A stretch of DNA of 64,000 bases, taken from positions 5,914,501-5,978,500 of the forward strand of contig NZ_CP107968.1 in the NCBI RefSeq assembly GCF_036084755.1, in the 5' to 3' direction. The translations under genes were made by a program, and so were the position numbers. This stretch comes from Streptomyces sp. NBC_00370. GTDB taxonomy: Bacteria > Actinomycetota > Actinomycetes > Streptomycetales > Streptomycetaceae. Under the pieces are notes generated by a model. The model was not told the origin of the DNA. It made no database searches and saw only the letters and a program-made list of their open reading frames with translations. Below are positions 31,393 through 40,043 of this stretch, one piece after another (positions within the stretch are counted from its first letter, which is position 1; the number at the start of each line of letters is the position of its first letter).

Positions 31393-33838
31393 AGACCGTC
31401 GCCAGCGGCGGCAGCGTCAGCTGGATGCTGGCCGGCCTGCCGTGCGCGCCGACCGACTCCGGCTTCAGTGGCTCCGGGTTGAGCACGTCACTGCCGCCGT
31501 AGCGCAGCCCGTCCGTGTTCAGCACCTCGGTCCACGCCGCGTACCGGTCGGGCACGCCCAGCCGGTAGTTGTGCCGCACCACGGGGGAGAAGTGCGAGAC
31601 GGCGAGCAGCGGCGCTCCGTCGGCGTCGAACCGCAGGAAGGCGAAGACGTTGTCCTCACCGGCGTCGCCGTCGACCCACTCGAAACCGTCCGGTGCCGTG
31701 TCGCGCTCCCACAGGGCCGGGGTGTCGCGGTAGACCGTGTTCAGATCGCGTACGAGGTCCCGTACGCCGCGGTGGTCCGCCTCCGCCGAGTACGACGGGT
31801 CCAGCAGCCACCAGTCCGGGCCGTGGCTTTCCGACCACTCGGCGCCCTGGGCGAACTCCTGCCCCATGAAGAGCAGTTGCTTGCCCGGGTGGGCCCACAT
31901 GAAGCCGAGGTACGCGCGCTGGTTGGCGCGCTGCTGCCACCAGTCACCGGGCATCTTGGAGACCAACGCGCCCTTGCCGTGCACGACTTCGTCGTGCGAG
32001 ATCGGCAACACGTAGTTCTCGCTGTACGCGTACACCATGGAGAACGTCATCTCGCCGTGGTGGTACTTGCGGTGGACGGGCTCCTTGGAGATGTAGTCCA
32101 GGGAGTCGTGCATCCAGCCCATGTTCCACTTCAGCCCGAAGCCGAGACCGCCGAAACCGTCGGGTCCGACGATGTCGGTCGCGCGGGTCACCCCGTTCCA
32201 CGCGGTGGACTCCTCGGCGATGGTCACCACACCGGGACAGCGGCGGTAGACGGTGGCGTTCATCTCCTGGAGGAAGGAGACGGCGTCCAGATTCTCCCGG
32301 CCGCCGTACTGGTTCGGGGACCACTGGCCGTCCTCGCGCGAGTAGTCGAGGTAGAGCATCGAGGCGACGGCGTCCACCCGCAGCCCGTCGATGTGGAACT
32401 CCTCGCACCAGTACACGGCGTTGGCGACCAGGAAGTTACGCACCTCGGTGCGGCCGTAGTCGAACTCCAGCGTGCCCCAGTCCGGGTGCTCCGCGCGCTG
32501 CGGGTCCCCGGGCTCGTACAGCGGATACCCGTCGAACCTGGCCAGCGCCCACTCGTCCTTCGGGAAGTGCGCCGGCACCCAGTCGACGATGACCCCGATG
32601 CCCTCTTTGTGCAGGGCGTCCACCAGGAAGCGGAAGTCGTCCGGGGTGCCCATCCGGGAGGTCGGTGCGTAGAACCCGGTGACCTGGTACCCCCAGGACC
32701 CGCCGAAGGGATGCTCGGCGACCGGCATCAGCTCGACATGGGTGAAGCCGAGATCCTTCACGTAGCCCGGCAGTTGGACCGCGAGCTGACGGTAGGTCAG
32801 TCCGGGCCGCCAGGACGCCAGATGCATCTCGTAGACGGAGAACGGCGCCTCGTGCACCGGCCGGTCGGCGCGGTGCGCCAGCCACTCCTGGTCCTGCCAC
32901 TCGTGGTGCGCCTCGGTCACGATCGACGCGGTGGCGGGCGGCACTTCGGTGCGCCGGGCCATCGGGTCGGCGCGTACGGTGTGCGAGCCGTCGGGCCGCG
33001 CGATGTCGAACTTGTAGAGCGCGCCCTCGCCGATGCCCGGCACGAACAGCTCCCACACACCGGTGGAGCCGAGCGAGCGCATCGGCATCGACGTGCCGTC
33101 CCAGAAGTTGAAGTCGCCGGTGACCCGCACACCGCGGGCGTTGGGCGCCCAGACGGTGAACCGGGTGCCGGTGACGCCCTGGTGGGTCATCGGCTGTGCG
33201 CCCAGCGCCTTCCACAGCTGCTCGTGGCGGCCCTCGCCGATCAGGTGCAGGTCGAGTTCCCCTATGGCGGGCAGGAACCGGTACGGGTCGTGCACCTCGG
33301 TCACGTCCCCGTCAGGGGCGTCGCCGTACCGCACCTGGAGCGTGTACTCGGGCACGGCGCGCAGCGGCAGCACACCGGAGAAGAAGCCGTCGCCGTCGTC
33401 GTTCAGCTCGCCCCTGAGATCCTTCGCCACGACCGAGACGCCGTGTGCGAACGGCCGCAGCGTACGGAACAGCACACCGTCCTCGACGGGGTGCGCGCCC
33501 AGCAGCCCGTGCGGGTCGTGGTGCGTGCCGCTCAGCAGCCGCTCCCTGTCGCCGCCGTCGAGCGGCCGCGCGGCCAGTGCGGCTGCTCCGTCCGGCGCGG
33601 CGGACGGAGCAGCCGTGGCGGACGGCGCGGGTTCCCCGCTCCGCGGTGCGGAAGGGGTCGCAGCGGAGGGAGCAGGAGCGGGTGCGGGCGGTGTGCGGCG
33701 TCCTGGCACCGGCTTTCCGGGCTCCACCGGTACGGAGCCCGAGGCCCTGGCCGGTCGGAAGGTGGGGGAAAGCTCGGATTCGGAGTGGTGGTCGGACGGC
33801 GGGCGGGCGGTCACGGGGGCTGCCTCCTCGGAGGACAT
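31376..33838 (-). CDS. glgB: 1,4-alpha-glucan branching enzyme
   Basis: 820-residue GH13 branching enzyme with an extended N-terminus: about 85 Ala/Pro-rich residues, then N-terminal beta-sandwich modules and the catalytic barrel. Family motifs include VDWVPAHF, the nucleophile in DGLRVDAVASMLYLDY, the acid/base in VTIAEESTAW, and ISHDEVVHGKGAL. It introduces alpha-1,6 branches into the glucan made by GlgE. ATG 33838 is chosen; an upstream extension reads as hydrophobic repeats and is probably not coding. Last gene of the minus-strand glucan cluster. Confidence 0.94.
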   Translation of the reverse strand: MSSEEAAPVTARPPSDHHSESELSPTFRPARASGSVPVEPGKPVPGRRTPPAPAPAPSAATPSAPRSGEPAPSATAAPSAAPDGAAALAARPLDGGDRERLLSGTHHDPHGLLGAHPVEDGVLFRTLRPFAHGVSVVAKDLRGELNDDGDGFFSGVLPLRAVPEYTLQVRYGDAPDGDVTEVHDPYRFLPAIGELDLHLIGEGRHEQLWKALGAQPMTHQGVTGTRFTVWAPNARGVRVTGDFNFWDGTSMPMRSLGSTGVWELFVPGIGEGALYKFDIARPDGSHTVRADPMARRTEVPPATASIVTEAHHEWQDQEWLAHRADRPVHEAPFSVYEMHLASWRPGLTYRQLAVQLPGYVKDLGFTHVELMPVAEHPFGGSWGYQVTGFYAPTSRMGTPDDFRFLVDALHKEGIGVIVDWVPAHFPKDEWALARFDGYPLYEPGDPQRAEHPDWGTLEFDYGRTEVRNFLVANAVYWCEEFHIDGLRVDAVASMLYLDYSREDGQWSPNQYGGRENLDAVSFLQEMNATVYRRCPGVVTIAEESTAWNGVTRATDIVGPDGFGGLGFGLKWNMGWMHDSLDYISKEPVHRKYHHGEMTFSMVYAYSENYVLPISHDEVVHGKGALVSKMPGDWWQQRANQRAYLGFMWAHPGKQLLFMGQEFAQGAEWSESHGPDWWLLDPSYSAEADHRGVRDLVRDLNTVYRDTPALWERDTAPDGFEWVDGDAGEDNVFAFLRFDADGAPLLAVSHFSPVVRHNYRLGVPDRYAAWTEVLNTDGLRYGGSDVLNPEPLKPESVGAHGRPASIQLTLPPLATVWLRPA

Positions 33839-34028
33839 GAGCGACGGACAGGGATCGAAGGACAGGCGGAACAACAACAGGCTGAGCAACAGACGGAACA
33901 GCAATCGGGTACTTCAGGTGCGTCGAGTACGACGAACGGTGCGCGGCGAGCCGCGGTCGACCGAAGTCAACAGCCTCGTCCCTCGACGGTAGGGCGGCGG
34001 GTGGCCCCGCGCATGCCGGGCGACGTGG

Positions 34029-35480
34029 TCAGGACCCGTCGGCCAGCCGGGTGATCGCCGCCATCGGGACCGGCAGCCAGTCCGGCCGGTGCCGGGCCTC
34101 GTACAGCACCTCGTAGACCGCCTTGTCCGTCTCGTAGGCGCGCAGCAGCTCGGGTTCGGCGCGCGGATCGGTGCCCGCGGCCTCGGCGTACCCCTCGCAG
34201 AACGCGTCCCTGCAGCGCGCCGCCCAGTCCGCGCGCCACGGCTCGTGGGAGCGGGCGGCGTAGTCGAAGGAGCGGAGCATGCCGGCCACGTCGCGCACCG
34301 GCGGCTGCGGGCGGCGGCGCTCGGCGAGCGGCCTGGCGGGCTCGCCCTCGAAGTCGATGACGGACCAGCTGCCGTCGGGGGAGCGCAAAGTCTGTCCCAG
34401 ATGCAGATCGCCGTGGACCCGCTGGGCGGGTCTGCCGCGTCCTGCGGCGTCGAGCCCTGCGAGCGCGTCGAAGGCGGTGCGCAGCCCGGGGACGTACGGC
34501 AGCAGCGCGGGCACCGCCTGCGCCGCCGCGTCGAGCCGCTCGCGCATCGCGTGGGCGACCTGGGCCGTCTGGCTGCGGCCCAGCGTCACCGTCGGCAGGG
34601 CGGCGGCGAGCGCGGTGTGCACCTCGGCGGTGGCGCGGCCGAGGATGCGGGCCTCGTCGGTGAACTCGCGGCCCTCGTCGAGCGCGGCGAGCGCGAGCTG
34701 CCAGCCGTCCTGCGAGCCGCGCAGAAAGGTCTGCAGGACGCCCAGGGTCAGCGGTTCGTCACTGCCGGACGGGTCGACGGCGTCGAACCAGGCGACCGGC
34801 GCCGGTACCCGCTCGCAGCCCTCGGCGGCGAGCGCCAGCGGCAGCTCCAGATCCGGATGGGGGCCGGGGAAGACCCGGCGGAGGATCTTGAGGATGTAGG
34901 CGTCGCCGTAGACGAGCGAGGAGTTCGACTGCTCGGCGTCGAGCAGCCGGGAGCTGAGCCCCGCCGGGATGGCGCCGGCCCGGCCGAACCGCAGCGCGCC
35001 GACGGCGCCCGAGGTGCGCAGCCGCTCGATCAGCACATCGGCGAGGAGCGGGTCGTGCAGGCCTTCGTAGACGGTGCGTCCGGCCAGCGGGCCCTGGGTG
35101 GCGTGCCCGACGAGTGCGGGTGCGAGCCGGGGCGGCAGCGCCGTACGCGCGCCGAGCAGGAGCTGGTAGCAGTCGCCCGCGTCGGCCGGGGCTCGGCCCG
35201 GCCCCTGCTGAGCGCCCTGTCCTGCCGACTGCTGTTCCACCCGGACGAGCAGATGCAGCAGTGAGGTGCCGGTGGCGTCCTGCGGCAGCAGTTCCGTCAC
35301 CGTCACCGGGACGAAGCCGGTGACCTGGCGTCCTTTGCCCGCGAACCAGCGCTGGCGGGGGAGCCAGTCGTGGAGCAGCGGCGCGAGCGAGCCCACCAGT
35401 GCTTCCGCCTCGGCGGGCGGCACACTGCGTGGGACGGCGGCCGGGCGCGGGTTACTCCGGGTGGATGCAGCCTTCGACAT
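34029..35480 (-). CDS. mak: Maltokinase (Pep2)
   Basis: 483-residue kinase that phosphorylates maltose at C1 with ATP to give maltose-1-phosphate, the GlgE donor. Start region LLHDWLPRQRWFAGKGR is typical, with the aminoglycoside-phosphotransferase-like catalytic sequence VHGDLHLGQTL and the metal-binding DFEGEPARPL. AAAGGA precedes ATG 35480. It is 200 nt downstream of treS, separated by a strong hairpin, and 190 nt upstream of glgB. Confidence 0.92.
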   Translation of the reverse strand: MSKAASTRSNPRPAAVPRSVPPAEAEALVGSLAPLLHDWLPRQRWFAGKGRQVTGFVPVTVTELLPQDATGTSLLHLLVRVEQQSAGQGAQQGPGRAPADAGDCYQLLLGARTALPPRLAPALVGHATQGPLAGRTVYEGLHDPLLADVLIERLRTSGAVGALRFGRAGAIPAGLSSRLLDAEQSNSSLVYGDAYILKILRRVFPGPHPDLELPLALAAEGCERVPAPVAWFDAVDPSGSDEPLTLGVLQTFLRGSQDGWQLALAALDEGREFTDEARILGRATAEVHTALAAALPTVTLGRSQTAQVAHAMRERLDAAAQAVPALLPYVPGLRTAFDALAGLDAAGRGRPAQRVHGDLHLGQTLRSPDGSWSVIDFEGEPARPLAERRRPQPPVRDVAGMLRSFDYAARSHEPWRADWAARCRDAFCEGYAEAAGTDPRAEPELLRAYETDKAVYEVLYEARHRPDWLPVPMAAITRLADGS

Positions 35481-35620
35481 GGCAGCGCGTCCTTTCCCCG
35501 GGCACACCACAAGATGCGCAGAGTGTCCCGGATTGCGGCAATGGCTGTCCGGCTGTGCGGGACGTGTCGGGAGAGGATGATCCGTACGGGCTTGCTTCCG
35601 TACGTACGGGACGTTGGGGA

Positions 35621-35666
35621 ACGTGCCCCGTGCGAGGCCGTGGAAACCGGCTCGCACGGGGCACGT
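35621..35666 (-). terminator. 16-bp perfect hairpin between treS and mak
   Basis: ACGTGCCCCGTGCGAG (35621-35636) pairs perfectly with CTCGCACGGGGCACGT (35651-35666) around 14 bases. It begins 15 nt after the treS stop in the direction of transcription and could terminate or attenuate the glgE-treS transcript before mak-glgB. Confidence 0.75.
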
Positions 35667-35680
35667 CGGTCACCATCGCG

Positions 35681-37435
35681 TTACGCGGCCGGAAGGGTCG
35701 GCGCGGACGGAACGGCGGTCGCCGAATCCTTCCTCAGCCGGAACCAGTAGAAGCCGTGTCCCGCCAGCGTCAGCAGGTAGGGCAGCTCGCCGATGGCGGG
35801 GAACCGCACACCGCCGATCAGCTCCACCGGGTGGCGCCCGTTGAACTCCTTGAGGTCCAGCTCGGTGGGCTGGGCGAACCGCGAGAAGTTGTGCACGCAC
35901 AGCACGAGGTCGTCGCCGTTGCCCTCCTCGGACGGTGCCTCGCGCAGGAACGCGAGCACGGCCGGGTTCGACGACGGCAGCTCGGTGTACGAGCCGAGAC
36001 CGAAAGCGGGGTTCTGCTTGCGGATCTCGATCATGCGGCGGGTCCAGTGCAGCAGCGACGACGGTGATGCCATCGCCGCCTCCACGTTGGTGACCTGGTA
36101 CCCGTAGACCGGGTCCATGATCGTCGGGAGGTAGAGCCGGCCGGGGTCGCTGGAGGAGAATCCGGCGTTCCGGTCGGGGGTCCACTGCATCGGGGTCCGT
36201 ACGGCGTCCCGGTCGCCGAGCCAGATGTTGTCGCCCATCCCGATCTCGTCCCCGTAGTAGAGGATCGGGGAGCCAGGCAGCGACAGCAGCAGAGCGGTGA
36301 ACAGCTCGATCTGGTTGCGGTCGTTGTCGAGCAGCGGGGCGAGCCTGCGCCGGATGCCGATGTTGGCGCGCATCCGCGGGTCCTTGGCGTACTCCGCGTA
36401 CATGTAGTCGCGCTCTTCGTCCGTCACCATTTCGAGGGTCAGCTCGTCGTGGTTGCGCAGGAAGATGCCCCACTGGCAGCCGGTCGGGATGGCCGGTGTC
36501 TTGGTCAGGACCTCGGAGACCGGGTAGCGCGACTCACGCCGTACGGCCATGAAGATCCGCGGCATGACGGGGAAGTGGAACGCCATGTGGCATTCGTCGC
36601 CGCCCGAGCTGTAGTCGCCGAAGTAGTCGACGACGTCCTCCGGCCACTGGTTGGCCTCCGCGAGGATCACGGTGTCGGGGTAGCCGGCGTCGATCTCCTT
36701 GCGGACCCGCTTGAGGAACTGGTGGGTAGCAGGAAGGTTTTCGCAGTTGGTTCCTTCCTGCTGGTACAGGTAGGGCACCGCGTCGAGCCGGAACCCGTCG
36801 ATGCCCAGGTCGAGCCAGAAGCGCAGCGCCGAGATGATCTCTTCCTGCACCTTGGGGTTCTCGTAGTTGAGATCCGGCTGGTGCGAGAAGAAGCGGTGCC
36901 AGTAGTACTGCTTGCGGACCGGGTCGAAGGTCCAGTTGGACGTCTCCGTGTCGACGAAGATGATCCGGGCGTCCTGGAACTGCTTGTCGTCGTCGGCCCA
37001 GACGTAGTAGTCGCCGTAGGGACCGTTCGGGTCCTTGCGCGACTCCTGGAACCAGTCGTGCTGGTCGCTGGTGTGATTCATGACGAAGTCGATGATCACG
37101 CGCATGCCGCGCTGGTGTGCGGCGTCGACGAACTCCACGAAGTCGGCGAGGTCGCCGAACTCGGGAAGCACCGCCGTGTAGTCGGACACGTCGTAGCCGC
37201 CGTCGCGCAGCGGCGACTTGAAGAACGGCGGCAGCCAGAGGCAGTCGACCCCCAGCCATTGCAGATAGTCCAGCTTGGCGGTGATGCCCTTGAGGTCACC
37301 GATGCCGTCGCCGTTGCTGTCCTGGAAAGAACGCACCAGGACCTCGTAGAAGACGGCACGCTTGAACCAGTCGGGATCACGGTCCTTGGCCGGGGTGTCC
37401 TCGAAGGTGTCGTGGACGGGCTCGTTGACGATCAT
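35681..37435 (-). CDS. treS: Trehalose synthase / maltose-trehalose isomerase
   Basis: 584-residue GH13 enzyme that interconverts trehalose and maltose. Motifs are VFYEVLVRSFQDSNGDGIGDLKGI, IDFVMNHTSDQH, nucleophile region GIDGFRLDAVPYLYQQEGTNCENL, acid/base ILAEANQWP and FLRNHDELTLEMV. It is a single-function protein, since Mak is encoded separately downstream. ATG 37435 overlaps the glgE stop (ATGA), so TreS and GlgE are coupled. Confidence 0.94.
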   Translation of the reverse strand: MIVNEPVHDTFEDTPAKDRDPDWFKRAVFYEVLVRSFQDSNGDGIGDLKGITAKLDYLQWLGVDCLWLPPFFKSPLRDGGYDVSDYTAVLPEFGDLADFVEFVDAAHQRGMRVIIDFVMNHTSDQHDWFQESRKDPNGPYGDYYVWADDDKQFQDARIIFVDTETSNWTFDPVRKQYYWHRFFSHQPDLNYENPKVQEEIISALRFWLDLGIDGFRLDAVPYLYQQEGTNCENLPATHQFLKRVRKEIDAGYPDTVILAEANQWPEDVVDYFGDYSSGGDECHMAFHFPVMPRIFMAVRRESRYPVSEVLTKTPAIPTGCQWGIFLRNHDELTLEMVTDEERDYMYAEYAKDPRMRANIGIRRRLAPLLDNDRNQIELFTALLLSLPGSPILYYGDEIGMGDNIWLGDRDAVRTPMQWTPDRNAGFSSSDPGRLYLPTIMDPVYGYQVTNVEAAMASPSSLLHWTRRMIEIRKQNPAFGLGSYTELPSSNPAVLAFLREAPSEEGNGDDLVLCVHNFSRFAQPTELDLKEFNGRHPVELIGGVRFPAIGELPYLLTLAGHGFYWFRLRKDSATAVPSAPTLPAA

Positions 37436-39429
37436 GATGTGGGTGACCCTCCGATCGGCGGGGACGGTCGCAGGGAAACGATGTGCGCGGGCGTGACGCC
37501 CGGCTCTAGGCGCACATAGTTGGCCCTGCCCCAGTGATAGGTCTCGCCGGTGAGCTCATCGCGCACCGGGACGGTCTCGTGCCATTCGAGGCCGAGCCGC
37601 GGCATGTCCAACGAGACCGTCGCCTCCTGGGTGTGGTGCGGGTCAAGGTTCGCGACCACCAGAATGATGTTCGAACCCGACCTCTTGCTGTACACGATGA
37701 CCGAGTCGTTGTCCGCGTGGTGGAAGTGGATGTCGCGCAGCTGCTGGAGCGCCGGGTGTCTGCGGCGGATCCGGTTCAGGGTGGTGATCAGCGGGGCGAT
37801 GGTGCGGCCTTCGCGCTCGGCCGCCTCCCAGTCACGGGGACGGAGCTGGTATTTCTCCGAGTCGAGATACTCCTCGCTCCCGGGCTTCGCCGCCGTGTTC
37901 TCGTACAGCTCGAAGCCTGCGTACACGCCCCAGGAGGGCACCATGGTCGCCGCGAGCACGGCCCGTACCTCGAAGGCAGGGCGGCCGCCCTCCTGAAGAT
38001 AGGCGTGCAAGATGTCCGGCGTATTGACGAAGAAATTCGGTCGCATGTACGCCGCGGAGTCGCCGGACAGCTCGGTCAGGTACTCGGTCAGTTCCTGCTT
38101 GGTGTTGCGCCAGGTGAAGTACGTGTACGACTGCTGGAAACCGATCGCGCCGAGGGTGCGCATCATGGCCGGCCTGGTGAAGGCCTCGGCCAGGAAGATC
38201 ACGTCCGGGTCGGTGCGGTTGATGCTGCCGATGACCTTCTCCCAGAACACCACGGGCTTGGTGTGCGGGTTGTCGACGCGGAAGATCCGCACCCCGTGGG
38301 TCATCCAGTAGCGCAGGACCCGCGTCGTCTCCCTGACCAGACCGCGCATGTCGGCGTCGAAGGCGATGGGGTAGATGTCCTGGTACTTCTTCGGCGGGTT
38401 CTCGGCGTACGCGATGGTGCCGTCCGGGCGGTGGTTGAACCACTCGGGCTTCTTCTGCACCCAGGGGTGGTCGGGCGAGCACTGGAGCGCGAAGTCCAGC
38501 GCGATCTCCATCCGCAGATTGCGGGCCGTCTCGACGAAGTGGTCGAAGTCCTCGATGGTGCCGAGATCGGGGTGGATCGCGTCGTGGCCGCCGTCGGCCG
38601 AGCCGATCGCCCAGGGCACACCGACGTCGTCAGGACCCGGCGAGAGCGTGTTGTTGGGGCCCTTGCGGAAGGTGGTGCCGATGGGGTGGATCGGTGGCAG
38701 GTAGACCACGTCGAAACCCATCGCCGCGACCGCGGGCAGTCGCTCGGCGGCCGTCTTGAACGTGCCGCTGACGGGCGGCTCGCCCTTCTTGACGACGGCG
38801 CCCTCGGAGCGCGGGAACAGCTCGTACCAGGATCCGAACAGGGCGCGCTTGCGCTCGACCTGGAGCTTGGCCGGCTTGGTCGCGGTCACCAGCTCCCGCA
38901 GCGGGTGCCGGGCCAGGGCCGCGTCGACCTCGGGGGCCAGTGCGGCGGCGAGCCGGGACGCCGGGGGGCGCCGCTCGTCGCGCAGCAGGTCGACGGCGGC
39001 CAGCACCGCCTCGCGTCCGTCGCGTTTGGGCACACCGGCGGCGGCGCGCTCGTACAGCTCGGCCCCTTCGGCGAGGACGAGCGCGGTGTCGATGCCGGCC
39101 GGGATCTTGATCTCGGCGGTATGGCGCCAGGTCGCCACGGGATCACTCCACGCCTCGACGTGGTACGTCCACCGGCCTTCCTCCGTAGGGGTGACTTCCG
39201 CGCCCCAGCGGTCGGTGCCGGGGGCCAGCTCAGCCATGGGGGTATAGGGGCCTGGGTGGCCTGTGGGGTCCGTGAGGACGACATTGGCCGCCACGGCGTC
39301 ATGGCCCTCGCGGAACACGGTCGCGGTGACCTGGAACGACTCACCGCTCACCGCCTTCGCGGGGCGTCTGCCGCAGTGGACGGACGGAGCGACGTCCAGG
39401 ACGGGAATGCGACCAATCAGCGGTTTCAC
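37432..39429 (-). CDS. glgE: Alpha-1,4-glucan:maltose-1-phosphate maltosyltransferase
   Basis: 665-residue GH13_3 enzyme extending alpha-glucan with maltosyl units from maltose-1-phosphate. Motifs: VVYLPPIHPIGTTFRKGPNN, DFALQCSPDHPW, nucleophile region GVRIFRVDNPHTKPV, acid/base VIFLAEAFTRPAMM, and NLDPHHTQEATVSLDMP. Start GTG 39429 (MKPLIGRIPVLDV) with AGGA 6 nt upstream is preferred: the upstream in-frame extension to ATG 39567 uses many AT-ending codons (AAA, AAT, CTT, AGA) unlike the gene, although AGGAG precedes that ATG. First gene of the unit and divergent from glgP. Confidence 0.93.
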   Translation of the reverse strand: MKPLIGRIPVLDVAPSVHCGRRPAKAVSGESFQVTATVFREGHDAVAANVVLTDPTGHPGPYTPMAELAPGTDRWGAEVTPTEEGRWTYHVEAWSDPVATWRHTAEIKIPAGIDTALVLAEGAELYERAAAGVPKRDGREAVLAAVDLLRDERRPPASRLAAALAPEVDAALARHPLRELVTATKPAKLQVERKRALFGSWYELFPRSEGAVVKKGEPPVSGTFKTAAERLPAVAAMGFDVVYLPPIHPIGTTFRKGPNNTLSPGPDDVGVPWAIGSADGGHDAIHPDLGTIEDFDHFVETARNLRMEIALDFALQCSPDHPWVQKKPEWFNHRPDGTIAYAENPPKKYQDIYPIAFDADMRGLVRETTRVLRYWMTHGVRIFRVDNPHTKPVVFWEKVIGSINRTDPDVIFLAEAFTRPAMMRTLGAIGFQQSYTYFTWRNTKQELTEYLTELSGDSAAYMRPNFFVNTPDILHAYLQEGGRPAFEVRAVLAATMVPSWGVYAGFELYENTAAKPGSEEYLDSEKYQLRPRDWEAAEREGRTIAPLITTLNRIRRRHPALQQLRDIHFHHADNDSVIVYSKRSGSNIILVVANLDPHHTQEATVSLDMPRLGLEWHETVPVRDELTGETYHWGRANYVRLEPGVTPAHIVSLRPSPPIGGSPTS

Positions 39430-40043
39430 TGCATTTCCTGAGGGTCGTGCGGGCGTGACAGGCAGGGCGGGTGGAGCGGCACGAGCCGGTTGGGGGCTCG
39501 TGGGGTTTTTATTAAGGTTTGCTGTTCTTTGTAGCCGCTTGGTCGACGACTGACGGGCTGCGGGCATGGCCGCTCCTGTCCGCGTTCACTCGAATAGCGC
39601 TGGGATCGGGTGGGGACGCGCTCGTGTGCCGTGCGTACCGGAGGAGCCTTCCCACCCGTTTCGGGGGGCCAATCCGGCGCTCTGCCAACTACTGGGTCAA
39701 GTACGGGGCCAACTGCTGAGCCAACTGTGGGGGTGTGCGAAGCCGAACCGGAAAAGGGCGCACGGTGCCACCAGGGCGAACCGGCCCGTGGCGGCGACGT
39801 GGTCACCCAATCCTCCACTGGAGGAGGACCGTGCGCGAGCCTGTTCGGGCATTCGCCGCCAGTCTTACCGTCATATTTGCCATCACAGGTAAGCGACTTC
39901 CCACGCGGCGCGGAAAGACACGGGGGCGTGCGCTCATGCGCCGTGGTTTCGGAGGGCAGGGTACGGCTAACGTCGGGTGGCGTCGGGACGTACAGAGCGG
40001 TGCGTCCCTCGTGCTACGTATGTCCCTTGCGAAGGTGGAACAC
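39430..40043. other. glgE/glgP divergent control region
   Basis: 614 bp with no convincing gene. It contains an AT-rich patch (39500-39540), three GCCAACT direct repeats (39684, 39708, 39720), an inverted repeat TCCTCC-ACT-GGAGGA (39811-39825) whose second arm is a perfect Shine-Dalgarno for a GTG at 39831 in frame with glgP, and CTTACC/GGTAAG arms near 39865-39893. No consensus promoter was found for either direction. Confidence 0.45.
39684..39726. repeat. Three GCCAACT direct repeats
   Basis: GCCAACT starts at 39684, 39708 and 39720, so copies are 24 and 12 bp apart, roughly two and one helical turns. Spaced heptamers on one DNA face are typical of cooperative activator binding sites. Confidence 0.5.

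Noticed and set aside
39735..40043. 71-residue N-terminal extension of glgP
   Set aside because: Not like known GlgP N-termini and rich in Arg/Gly; kept only as a possible leader feature.
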